Origin: Panopea generosa
Lineage: Eukaryota; Mollusca; Bivalvia; Adapedonta; Hiatellidae
Reading direction: 5' to 3'
NCBI GenBank assembly: GCA_029582155.1
Contig: CM055895.1
Coordinates: 16,544,787 to 16,608,786, forward strand
DNA: 64,000 nt
Of the stretch, positions 11,563 through 23,150 are shown one piece after another; the first letter of the stretch is position 1, and each line of letters starts with the position of its first letter. The position numbers and the translations under genes are program-made. Under the pieces are notes generated by a model. It did not search any database. It was not told the origin of the DNA and was given only the letters and a program-made list of their open reading frames with translations.

Positions 11563-11648
11563 TTGTGGACTCATTGGTAAAGAGGTTAGAGCATTGGATT
11601 ATCAGACTAGAGGTGGGTTCGATCCGGACTTACGCCTAATTTTTTTTT
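11563..11648 (+). pseudogene. tRNA-like sequence with A and B boxes
   Basis: It has an A-box-like TGGTAAAGAGG (11575-11585), a B box GGTTCGATCC (11616-11625) and a run of T from 11640 that could end Pol III transcription. The acceptor arms do not pair well and the anticodon arm is unclear. More likely a tRNA-derived repeat head or pseudogene than a working tRNA. Confidence 0.45.
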
Positions 11649-13318
11649 ATAGTTTTTTTTAGCTCTACTTGCCAAAGGCCAGAAGTGCTTATGCGATGGC
11701 GTGTTGTCTGTCGTCTGTTAGCATCACTTTCTCTGAAACTACTAGGCCAGTTAAACTGAAACTTCACATGGATGTTTCTATTGCATAGGAGACTATACAG
11801 AAGTTTTTTGTGTTTTTTTTCGATCTGAAATTCAAGATGGCTGCTGTTACTTAAAATAGTCAAAAACTTAAAAAATCTTCTTCTCATGAAGGGCCCAACA
11901 GATTTTCAAAATGTTAATGTAGTAATGATGAGCAACTATAGTTTTGTTAGATTTGTTCAAATGGTGTCCCTAGGGTTAAAAATGACCCCGCCCCAAGGGT
12001 TCAATTAGGGGACACATGTCATAATTTTTTTTATTAAATAGAAATGATTCTCCTTTATCTTCACAGAAGCATTGTTTGGTGAAGGAAGTTCAGATTTGTA
12101 AAAATGACTGGGTTCCCAGGTGACTGTCTTAAGGGTCAGGAGGGGCCCCAAAAATTTGAAAATATTAAAATCGTTTTCTTAAGAACCAGTATGCAGTTTT
12201 GTTCATATTTGGCATAAATTATCCCTTTGTGTAGGGTTTTGATTGCAGATAAAAATTAAGGGGCTAAAATTTATAGGGGCCCTGTAAGGGGACTTAGAAT
12301 TTTACATAGGGATACTTTGAGAAAACAGAAAATTCTCTTTTTCTTTCATCTATTCTGAAACCACTAGGCCAATTAAACTGAAACTTCAAATGGATGTTTT
12401 TATCGCATAGGAGACTATACAGAAGATTTTTTTCTCAATCTGAAATTCAAGGTGGCCACCGTTAACTAAAAATAGTCCGAAACTTAAAAAATCTTCTCGT
12501 GAACGGCCCAACAGATTTTCAAAATGTGTATGTAGTAATGATGACTAACTATAATTTTGTTAGATTTGCTCAAATGGTGTCCCTAGGGTTAAAAATGACC
12601 CCGCCCGGAGGGTTCAATTAGGGGACACATGTCAATATAATTTATTTATTTTTTTATTTTTTTTTTTAAATTGCAATAATTTTGCCTTTATCTTCACAAA
12701 AGCATTGATAGGTAAAGGAGGTTCAGATTTGTAAATATGACTGGGTTCCTATGTCTTAAGGGGTGAGGAGGCGCCTCGAAAGGGTAAAAATTGGGAATTA
12801 CTAAAATTGTTTTCTTAAGAATCGGTATGTTAAATTTGTACATATTTGATATAAATTATCCCTATGTGTAGGGGTTTAATTGCAGATAAGAATTTAGGGG
12901 CTAAAATTTATAGGAGCCCTGTGAAGGGACTTATAGGGGAATTTTACATAGGGATTCTATGGGAAAAAAACATTCTCTTTTTTTTTCATTTATTCTGAAA
13001 CTTCACATGGATGTTTCTATTGCATAGGAGACTATACAGAAGATTTTTTTTTCTATCTAAAATTCAAGATGGCCACCGTAACTAAAAATAGTCCAAAACT
13101 TAAAAAATCTTCTTCTCATGAACGGCCCAGCAGATTTTTTTGAAATCTTTATGTAGTAATGATGACCAACTATAGTTTTGTTAGATTTGTTCAAATGGTG
13201 TCCCTAGGGTTAAAAATGACCCTGCCCCGATATTTCTATTGCAAAGAGAATTTCAAAAAGTGCTATGGCCACTGTGAGTAAGTAGAGCGTCCTCAGGCTC
13301 TCTTGGGCCTCTTGTTTT
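11640..13318. mobile_element. composite repeat, about 2.5 units of 620-640 bp
   Basis: The head has GCCAAAGGCC and GTTGTCTGTCGTCTGTTAGC. The body repeats AAACTGAAACTTCACATGGA, TGGTGTCCCTAGGGTTAAAA and AAAAACTTAAAAAATCTTCT. The tail ends CTCAGGCTCTCTTGGGCC followed by TCTTGTTTT. The same architecture and several shared words relate it to 7440-9725. Confidence 0.7.
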
Positions 13319-14537
13319 ATTTACAGAGATGGTTTGCTGACAGCACATTCAACTGTAAAAGACATACACATGTCACAAACATGACCAATTTTTTCGATAG
13401 AAATTCCAACACCTGACCCCCACCCACTCCAAATATATTTTATTGTTGTAGCTTCCAGTTTTAGTTTTGTATATCATTTGCTAAGTCAAACCAATAAATA
13501 CACAATTATTACTAAAGATAAAAGACAAAGTTTATATGAAATATTTCTATTAACAGCTATCTACACCTAACATTAAAGTTTTCAATAGAAAGTATCCAGT
13601 GTTTGATGAAAATGTAGATTCCTAATCATTGGTTGTACATTTTTATAAAATATTTCACCCTTTGGCAAAGGTTATGGCAAAAGTTAGTTTTATTTTTGTG
13701 CATTTATTACTTTTAACAATGTAGTATAGTTTGATATACAATACAAGATAGTGGTGGGGCTAAAATACTTGAAAATAATTATTTTTTGTCACAATTTTTG
13801 AGAGAAAACACAACACAATTTTGGGTGGGTGGGATAATATTTTGAATTTATTAAACAATCCAGTCAAGCTATAAGAGTATTAACTTAGTTTCTTATGTGT
13901 CATTACATCAGCAATATTGTTTTAATAAAAACAGTTGCCTAAATACAATATCTAACAAGTGCACTTATCTGTTTGCTGTTAGTAGATGTGGAAAAAACAT
14001 GCCAAATTTGCTGCCTTTTATTTTGATACTTATCCTATAAAATACCTTATTATGAGAAAACAAGATGGTAAAAGTTGTTTATCTTTATGCATTTCTCACT
14101 TCTAACAATGTGGAAAATATTGGCATACAACATTAGTGGTTAATTGTAATAGAAATGATGCTAGAACATTTTAAAATATGAAGTTTTAGAATAATTTGTG
14201 AAAAAAATAACAATTCGAAAGTGGGGGTAAGGTAAGATTTTGTAAGATTTTTTAAGATTTATAAAAAAATGAGAGAAGATATGTTAGTTTCTTTAGGTTA
14301 AGTGTATTCAGCGGTGTTGATGTGATGTAAAAATCATTTATAGTATATATATGAAAATTATAGCTATTTCATTGTGTTTTGTAGTTGTTCATTTTTTGCC
14401 GTTTTGAGGTTATAGACATTTGACACATAGAATTTAGATAATTTTCATTTTAGATGGTAAAATCTTTAAAGGACAGTGATAACTAAGACACCAAGTTTAG
14501 GCATGGTTGAGATATTGGCCACTATAGATCTAATACC

Positions 14538-17500
14538 TTAATTATATTGGCAAATTAATGTTGTATCAGTTCTGCAGGTTTATTAATGCACTCAGTCTAT
14601 ACCAACATTATGTTTATTAATTATACTGGTAAATTAATGTTGTATCAGTTCTACAGGTTTATAAATGCACTCAGTCTGTACCAACATTATGTTTATTAAT
14701 TATACTGGTAAATTAATGTTGTATCAGTTCTGCAGGTTTATTAATGCACTCAGTCTATACCAACATTATGTTTATTAATTATACAGGTAAATTAATGTTG
14801 TATCAGTTCTGCAGGTTTATTAATGCACTCAATCTGTACCAACATTATGTTTATTAATTATACTGGTAAATTAATGTTGTATCAGTTCTGCAGGTTTATA
14901 AATGCACTCAGTCTGTACCAATATGGAAGCAGATTTACACAAGCTTCAAAAGCTTTTTTCTGTATCCTTTCCACATATTTTTTAAACTTATGGCTTTATG
15001 CTTTATTGTTAAATGTATGCTAAATATATGTACTTATGTGAAAAAGATATTGTTTAAACTCACATGATGTTTACTGGCAAATTAATGTTGTATCAGTTCT
15101 ATGGGTTTGTTAATGTACTCAGTCTGTACCAACATGATGTTTATTAATTACCAAGCACCTTTATACTGGCAAATCAACTGATGAATCTGTAGGTTTAAGT
15201 TGATTAATGCACTCAATCTGTACCAACATGATGTTTGTTAATGATCAAGCACCTTTATACTGGCAAATCAACTGATGGATGTAGGATTAAGTTGATTAAT
15301 GCACTCAGTCTGTACCAACATGATGTTTATTAATGATCAAGCACCTTTATACTGGCAAATCAACTGATGAATATGTAGGTTTAAGTTGATTAATTCACTC
15401 AATCTGTACCGACATGATGTTTATTTATGATCAAGCACCTTTATACTGGCAAATCAACTGATGGATGTAGGATTAAGTTGATAAATGCACTCAGTCTGTA
15501 CCAACATGATGTTAATTAATGATCAAGCACCTTTATATTGGCAAATCAACTGATGAGTCTGTAGGTTTAAGTTGATTAATGCACTCAGTCTGTACCAACA
15601 TAATGTTTATTAATTATCAAGCACCTTTATACTGGCAAATCAACTGATGAATCTGTAGGGTTAAGTTGATTAATGCACTCAATCTGTACCAACATGATGT
15701 TTATTAATGATCAAGCACCTTTATACTGGCAAATCAACTGATGAATCTGTAAGTTTATGTTGATAAATGCACTCAGTCTGTACCAACATGATGTTTATTA
15801 TTACCAAGCACCTTTATACTGGCAAATCAACTGATGAATCTGTAGGTTTAAGTTAATTAATGCACTCAATATGTACCAGCATGATGTTTATTGATTACCA
15901 AGCACCTTTATACTGGCAAATCAACTGATGAATCTGTAGGTTTATGTTGATAAATGCACTCGGTCTGTACCAACATGATGTTTATTAATTACCAAGCACC
16001 TTTATACTGGCTAATCAACTGATGAATCTGTAGGTTTAAGTTGATTAATGCACTCAATCTGTACCAACATGATGTTTGTTAATGATCAAGCACCTTTATA
16101 CTGGCAAATCAACTGATGGATGTAGGATTAAGTTGATTAATGCACTCATTCTGTACCAACATGATGTTTATTAATGATCAAGCACCTTTATACTGGCAAA
16201 TCAACTGATGAATATGTAGGTTTAAGTTGATTAATTCACTCAATCTGTACCAACATGATGTTTATTTATGATCAAGCACCTTTATACTGGCAAATCAACT
16301 GATGGATGTAGGATTAAGTTGATAAATGCACTCAGTCTGTACCAACATGATGTTAATTAATGATCAAGCACCTTTATATTGGCAAATCAACTGATGAGTC
16401 TGTAGGTTTAAGTTGATTAATGCACTCAGTCTGTACCAACATAATGTTTATTAATTATCAAGCACCTTTATACTGGCAAATCAACTGATGAATCTGTAGG
16501 GTTACGTTGATTAATGCACTCAATCTGTACCAACATGATGTTTATTAATGATCAAGCACCTTTATACTGGCAAATCAACTGATGAATCTGTAAGTTTATG
16601 TTGATAAATGCACTCAGTCTGTACCAACATGATGTTTATTATTACCAAGCACCTTTATACTGGCAAATCAACTGATGAATCTGTAGGTTTAAGTTAATTA
16701 ATGCACTCAATATGTACCAGCATGATGTTTATTGATTACCAAGCACCTTTATACTGGCAAATCAACTGATGAATCTGTAGGTTTATGTTGATAAATGCAC
16801 TCGGTCTGTACCAACATGATGTTTATTAATTACCAAGCACCTTTATACTGGCAAATCAACTGATGAATGTAGGATAAAGTTAATTAATGCACTCGGTTTG
16901 TACCAACATGATGTTTATTAATTTCCAAGCACCTTTATACTGGCAAATCAACTGATGAATCTTTGGTTTAAGTTGATTAATGTACTCGGTCTGTACCAAC
17001 ATGATGTTTATTAATTACCAAGCACTTTTATACTTGCAAATCAACTGATGAATCTGTAGGTTGAGTTGATTAATGCACTCAGTCTGTACCAACATGATGT
17101 TTATTAATTACTAAGCACCTATATACTGGCAAATCAACTGATGAATCTGTAGGTTTAAGTTGATTAATGCACTCAGTCTGTACCAACGTGATGTTTATTA
17201 ATTACCAAACACCTTTATATTGGCAAATCAACTGATGAATCTGTAGGTTTATGTTGATAAATGCACTCAGTCTGTACCAACATGATGTTTATTAATTACC
17301 AAGCACCTTTATACTGGCAAATCAACTGATGAATGTAGGATTAAGTTAATTAATGCACTCAGTCTGTACCAACATGATGTTTATTAATTACCAAGCACCT
17401 TTATACTGGCAAATCAACTGATGAATCTGTAGGTTTAAGTTGATTAATGCACTCGATCTGTACCAACGTGATGTTTATTCATTACCAAACACCTTTATGT

Positions 17501-18100
17501 TGGCAAATCAACTGATGAATCTGTAGGTTTATGTTAATAAATGCACTCACTCTGTACCAACATGATGTTTATTATTACCAAGCACCTTTATACTGGAAAA
17601 TCAACTGATGAATCTGTAGGTTTATGTTAATAAATGCACTCAGTCTGTACCAACATGATGTTTATTAATTACCAAGCACCTTTATACTGGCAAATCAACT
17701 GATGAATCTGTAGGTTTATGTTAATAAATGCACTCGGTCTGTACCAACATGATGTTTATTAATTACCAAGCACCTTTATACTGGCAAATCAACTGATGAA
17801 TCTGTAGGTTTAAGTTGATTAATGCACTCAGTCTGTACCAACATGATGTTTATTAATTACCAAGCACCTTTATACTGACAAATCAACTGATGAATCTGTA
17901 GGTTTAAGTTGATTAATGCACTCAGTCTGTACCAACATGATGTTTATTAATTACCAAGCACCTTTATACTTGCAAATCAACTGATGAATGTAGGATTAAG
18001 TTAATTAATGCACTCGGTCTGTACCAACATGATGTTTATTAATTACCAAGCACCTTTATACTGGCAAATCAACTGATGAATCTGTAGGTTTAAGTTGATT
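14538..18100. repeat. satellite array, 79-bp then 91-94-bp monomers
   Basis: The first five units (to about 14940) are 79 bp, with TTAATGTTGTATCAGTTCTG and ATGCACTCAGTCTATACCAA. From about 15060 the unit is about 94 bp, with AAGCACCTTTATACTGGCAA, ATCAACTGATGAATCTGTAG and CTCAGTCTGTACCAACATGA, in about 32 copies. A nine-unit block of 841 bp is duplicated in tandem (about 15181-16021 and 16022-16862). Confidence 0.93.
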
Positions 18101-19045
18101 GGTCCCTATGAGTAGGAGTATAAATGGTCCCTATGTGTAGGAGTATAAATGGTCCCTATGAGTAGGAGTATAAATGATTTCTATGAGTAAGAATATAAAT
18201 GGTCCCTATGAGTAGGAGTATAAATGGTCCCTATGAGTAGGAATATAAATGGTCCCTATGAGTAGGAATATAAATGATCCCTATGAGTAGGAGTATAAAT
18301 GGTCCCTATGAGTAGGAATATAAATGATCCCTGTGAGTAGGAGTATAAATGGTCCCTATGAGTAGGAATATAAATGGTCCCTGTGAGTAGAAATATAAAT
18401 GGTCCCTGTGAGTAGGAATATAAATGGTCCCTGTGAGTAGGAGTATAAATGGTCCCTGTGAGTAGGAGTATAAATGGTCCCTATGAGTAGGAATATAAAT
18501 GGTCCCTGTGAGTAGGAGTATAAATGGTCCCTATGAGTAGGAGTATAAATGGTCCCTATGAGTAGGAATATAAATGGTCCCTATGAGTAGGAGTATAAAT
18601 GGTCCCTATGAGTAGGAGTATAAATGGTCCCTATGAGTAGGAGTATAAATGGTCCCTATGAGTAGAAGTATAAATGGTCCCTATGAGTAGGAATATAAAT
18701 GGTCCCTATGAGTAGGAGTATAAATGATCCCTATGAGTAGGAGTATAAATGGTCCCTATGAGTAGGAATATAAATGGTCCCTATGAGTAGGAGTATAAAT
18801 GATCCCTATGAGTAGGAATATAAATGGTCCCTATGAGTAGGAGTATAAATGATCCCTATGAGTAGGAGTATAAATGGTCCCTATGAGTAGGAGTATAAAT
18901 GGTCCCTATGAGTAGGAGTATAAATGGTCCCTGTGAGTAGGAATATAAATGATCCCTATGAGAAGGAGTATAAATGGTCCCTATGAGTAGGAGTATAAAT
19001 GGTCCCTATGAGTAGGAATATAAATGGTCCCTATGAGTAGGAGTT
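18100..19045. repeat. satellite array, 25-bp unit, about 38 copies
   Basis: The unit GGTCCCTATGAGTAGGAGTA plus TAAAT is repeated almost without gaps. The array starts abruptly inside a 94-bp satellite monomer at 18100. Variation is confined to a few positions (GAGT/GAAT, TATG/TGTG, GGTCC/GATCC). Confidence 0.95.
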
Positions 19046-19697
19046 TCAAATTTGTTCAAATAAAAGAGTTAGTGTTCATTGAAGCCCAGTTAGGGGACTT
19101 CAACACGGATATTGTTAAAAATTTGAAAAGAATTGACAGATGAAATTAGGTGAGAGACTTGGACTATTGTTTTAAAAAAAGTTGAGGGATGTAGGAATGG
19201 TCCCAATTTGTCTTTACATTGATTAAGCATGTTAAATTGATTGATAATAAAAAATGTTTTTGTGAAATTGTAGTTTTCAGTTGCACCAAAGTAACTCAAA
19301 TACTGGTATATATTATTTTCCGCTTTTATGGCTCCCTAGAACCACATTATGACAGGTCTGCAGGTTTATTAGTTTACTAGTGTTATAATTTTAATGTATT
19401 CTTTTTACCAAATTCATGTATATTTAAATATGTATAAAAAGAGAATAAAAATTTTGCTTCTAATTGTTTTGATTCACTGGGCCTACCAGTTATTGATCAG
19501 AGAGGGGTGGGGTTTAGTCTCGACTACATAATTATTATATACATAAAGTCTGACTTAGGGAGGACATGCTCATATTGCCTCTGTATTCAGGTCAGATAAT
19601 GTTTCAAGTTCTGTACCCGATTTTCAGGTTCACAAAATTTTGATTTTAACTTCAACATTTTTTTATCAAACTGATGAAATTTATGTACCACATATAA
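19046..19697. other. intergenic, nothing recognised
   Basis: No supported gene. Short open frames here are not flanked by splice sites and have no recognisable product. Confidence 0.55.
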
Positions 19698-19857
19698 AGT
19701 AAAACCTGTCTTAAGCAGCCAGGCAAGGGAATGAGTTAAAGTGGCCTTTTAAGACAAGTTGTTGCTTAATACAGGTCAATTTACTCTGAAAGCATAGAAA
19801 TGGGAAATAGAAAATATGGTTGCTTAAGACAGGTGTCTGCTTAATAGAGGTTTAACT
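19698..19857. mobile_element. MITE, same family as 36397-36574
   Basis: Shares AAACCTGTCTTAAGCA, TTACTCTGAAAGCATAGAAA and TGGGAAATAGAAAATATGGT with the copy at 36397. Its ends AGTAAAACCT and AGGTTTAACT are imperfect inverse copies. Confidence 0.7.
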
Positions 19858-20571
19858 GAACATCAAGTGGACATGAATTGTTCACACTGCAGACTGTACA
19901 GCTTTGTTTAGTTTAAACATATTGTATTTTTAATCTTTACAATAAAACATATTTGTGAAAGAATAGGATGAGAACGAAAGATGAATCTTTTAAGTTCTTA
20001 TCCAAGAATGAAATTGTCATGATAAAATAGTGTTAATTCATAGTATGAATATGCTTAATAATTAGTACATTTCAAACAGTATAAATGATAGAGTTTGGAA
20101 GGAAAAAAAAATTTAACACGAGATTATTTAATAAATTTGGTTTAAAAAATCGCGAAGAAAACAAGGAGAAATATTTAATTTTTTGTTAGGAAAATGGAAA
20201 TGCAGAAATTGTGGGGACTGATGCGTGTTTTGAGTGCGACTCTTTAACATGAACTGAAAATAGGCTACTTGCAGATTACTATGTATATTCAAATTCTTTT
20301 ACTCGACAAGATGAAGTTTTGGACAGCTTCGACTACCTTTGGCCAGTAAAGCCAAAAATAACATCTTGAATATTGAACAGAACAAATTGGATTGTGAATG
20401 TTGCGTTATATTGCCTCAGCTAAGTTCAAGTTTTTATATATTGTTAAAGTCTCTTATGCTACTGTTAATTGAGTACCAATGTGTGTGTTCTCTTATGATT
20501 TCACTTAAATTTTGCTCGTAAAATGTTGGTTCCCATTGTTTTCATTTAGTTTTAACTATTTTAACATGTTA

Positions 20572-20791
20572 AGGCCAAAATAAATTAATTGCAACACTAT
20601 CATCCCCACCCGCCCCCTAATTTTCATGCCGCCCTGACCCTTCTTATTTTCATAAAAAAAATTAATAAAAATAAATTTTTCTTTGTTATTAAAAAAACAT
20701 TAATTTTAAAAATAAAAATAAAATGATCCAACCCTCCAAGTTTTGAAGAAAAATTTGGATGATAATCTAGCGAATTAGTTTATTACGGCCT
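20572..20791. mobile_element. MITE with long inverted repeats (AGGCC ends)
   Basis: The left end AGGCCAAAATAAATTAATTG pairs with the right end GAATTAGTTTATTACGGCCT. A better copy at 53250-53486 shows about 34-bp inverted repeats running into GATTATCATCC. A half copy lies near 27018-27053. Confidence 0.7.
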
Positions 20792-20814
20792 AAATGTTAT
20801 TTTTAACACATTAA

Positions 20815-21062
20815 ATATATCATATACATGTGTATCTGGCTAAGCCAATTTTACTGGTGAAGGAAGACCTCAGAATGAATTGGTAACACCACTGTCCTTC
20901 CGCATGTTACTGGTAAACTTTCACCTAAGTTATGTGGTGTCCTTGAGCAAGACACTTTTTCCGCATATGCTTAGTTCTGGTTCTACCCAGTAAGACTCCA
21001 AGCGTGATTTGTCTAAGTTGTAAGAACTTGTTTCACAATCAAAGTGAAATAAATAAGTTTAA
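20815..21062 (+). mobile_element. SINE-like repeat with CCTTGAGCAAGACACTT core
   Basis: The left part resembles family B (TTTTACTGGTGAAGGAAGAC, CACTGTCCTTCCGC). The right part contains CCTTGAGCAAGACACTTTTT and TTCTGGTTCTACCCAG, found in reverse at 58985-59155. Possibly a chimeric SINE. No A or B box is clear here. Confidence 0.5.
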
Positions 21063-21340
21063 ACTAGCTTCATTTCTTTAGACCTAGCTGGACTTGGACC
21101 ACTGCCGAGGTAAATAGTCATTGGATAACAGAGGTAAGCATACGTATGCTCAGTTAGGTTTCCTTTTTCAATAAATGTTAATTATTGCCATGTTTTAAAA
21201 GATGTGGCAGTAAATGTTCAGCGAGTACATGTATATCCAACAATGGCATATATCAGAGACGTAACTGTCTACCAATACTGCAACACCCTCTCATGAGGAT
21301 TATATGCAGGCACAAAGTACACTGGTTTTCAAGCATTTAA

Positions 21341-21598
21341 CCCTTTACTTCATATAGATGCCTTTGGACACCTCTAATATAGACGCCTTTCGACACTTCT
21401 AATATAGACGCCTTTGAACACCTAATATAGAAGGCTTTTGAAATATTAGGTGATTTATGTTTATATTAACTGACAGAGTGGAAAACAGTGCAGGAAGTGT
21501 TCAGATTGATCGTTATGAGCAATCTGAACTCTTCATGCACTGTTTTCAAAGGCCTTCTGTGATTGGTGCGGGAAAACGTGTATCTATGGAGAAAAGGG
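21341..21598. mobile_element. TTAA-type MITE copy 1, with internal hairpin
   Basis: TTAA flanks both ends. The ends are CCCTTTACTTCATA and TATGGAGAAAAGGG. Inside, CAGTGCAGGAAGTGTTCAGA and its inverse form a large palindrome around ATCGTTATGAGC. The left arm has tandem AATATAGACGCCTTT subunits. Copies 2-4 are at 26002, 43091 and 47317. Confidence 0.85.
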
Positions 21599-21602
21599 TT
21601 AA

Positions 21603-23038
21603 ATCACTGATTAACATAGAAATTCATTGAGATCTTAACATGCACTTGGTTTGACTCTCCCAGTTCACAGACCAACTGCTTTAAATCACCTCTGAAGGAT
21701 TTGCATGCTTCCACAGTACCTTGCTCGACTAAGGCACCATGGTAGTGAAAAAAAAAAATTAAATCGATTCAAAATATTTGGCAATTCTACAATTTGGCAG
21801 GGGGGGGGGGGGGGGGGGGGGACAGAAATACTGCCATTAAAGGAGTTGTGTCACTAATGTAAATATTATAATGGTACCAAATGAATTACGAACATTTGCT
21901 TAAAGATGTTATATTTATTTAATTACATTTTTTTTTAGTGTAGATATAAAATGAGCACAGGTTTTTGCTGGTATATAATATAATGTATTTCTCAACAACA
22001 GTTAAATTGTATAAACATATAAAAAAAACAAGTAAATGTATATAGCCTTGTAAAATTTGAAATAATGTAATAGAATAGAACAGAAACAACTTTCCAAGTT
22101 TCAATACAATAGAACTAAACTTAACAAATGCACAAAAAACAGGTGGTGTGACAATTAGACTTGCAAAACATTGAATGATGGAATAACAATAAATTCTGAT
22201 AAGTTTGTACTACTACTAATTTTTTTTTTGCTCGATTGCGATGAAAGATCGGAGCTTATATGAACCATTCTCGAATCTGCTTCCTGGGTAGAACCAGTAC
22301 TGAGTGTTGTTTTATGAGAGGCACTGTGTCCAGCGGAGGATCAAAACTGTATCTATAAATGATTCGTAATATAGTTGTTTTACAGGTTAAAATTTTAGCA
22401 GCACTTGGTTGGCTTTGTAAAAGGTGAACTCAATCAGAAAACAATAAACATTTATCAAAACTTTTGTAAAAGGTGTACATCAATAAATAGTTAATGTATC
22501 AAAACTATTGATGTAAATTAATATACTTAACAAAGTTAGTTTGTAAAAAAAAAAAATATATCAATGTTCAGCAGCGTGTAAACACAATTATTTAGAAAGT
22601 AAAAATAAATCAAATTATGAATAACAATATTAAATGCATTAAAGGTCATCATCAAAACTGAGAAAGTTGTACTCGACACAAAACGAGTGATATTTTTTTA
22701 ATATTCATAATGAGCTTGAAACGTGTGCACATCGGCTCCCAGCTTGATTCAAACAATATTTAAGGTTAATAAACTAAGCTAATAGTAGAAAAAAAATGTT
22801 AGAGATATATGACATATAAACAGAATCGTTGAATAAGAATATATATATAATGTCTATGAAGCAATAATAATTGTCCAATAATACGACACAAGCTGGTCAT
22901 CTGGTAGATGGTAAAACTGTTGGAAGATTTTCTGTTTTATTTTTTCATATATATTTTTTTAAGAGTTTCATATTTTTCTATTTTTATTTATATAGTTCCA
23001 TTTTCTGTGTGCACGTGTATTTTGTGATCGTTGGGTGG
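21603..23038 (-). other. downstream region and probable 3' UTR of the cadherin gene
   Basis: Contains a 22-base G run (21800-21821), a diverged SINE-like fragment near 22250-22340 and AT-rich sequence. Two AATAAA signals in the cadherin sense lie 51-103 bases after its stop, so the transcribed part may be short. Nothing else recognised. Confidence 0.5.
22936..22988 (-). terminator. possible polyadenylation signals of cadherin gene
   Basis: AATAAA in the - strand sense at 22983-22988 and again at 22936-22941, shortly after the stop codon at 23039-23041. AT-rich DNA gives such matches by chance, so this is tentative. Confidence 0.35.
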
Positions 23039-23150
23039 CTAGTTGATTTCGGAAGGTGTTGAATAAACCACTGTTGTTGATTGTCCTTCACGCAGGATGG
23101 ATGGTTCACGTGCGAAGGAGCCTTCACGTATTAAGGTTGGTTCTGCTGAT
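23039..23150 (-). CDS. cadherin exon 40: terminal coding exon
   Basis: Acceptor TGTTTTTAG. The first A completes the codon CA|A. It codes the tail end with a repeated REG motif (LIREGSFAREPSILREG) and stops at TAG 23039-23041 after SEIN. No class I PDZ-binding end is seen. Confidence 0.88.

Larger units (their letters stand above)
11114..14537. mobile_element. 3.4-kb TTAA-flanked element interrupting a satellite monomer
   Basis: The left end GGTATTAGATCTGTAATG and right end CACTATAGATCTAATACC are inverted copies (16 of 18 positions). TTAA flanks both sides (11110-11113, 14538-14541). The satellite sequence on the left runs straight into the right flank when the element and one TTAA are removed. 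Inside are a tRNA-like sequence (11563-11640), a composite repeat (11640-13318) and a region with a degenerate roughly 390-bp duplication (13320-14290). No transposase frame remains. The TTAA target suggests piggyBac-like mobilisation, but the ends do not match a family I know. Confidence 0.7.

Noticed and set aside
11563-11648. Working tRNA gene
   Set aside because: Box A and B are present but the acceptor stem does not pair and the anticodon arm is unclear; called tRNA-like only.
15060-19045. Possible CRISPR-like array
   Set aside because: Units are contiguous satellite monomers without unique spacers, in an animal genome.
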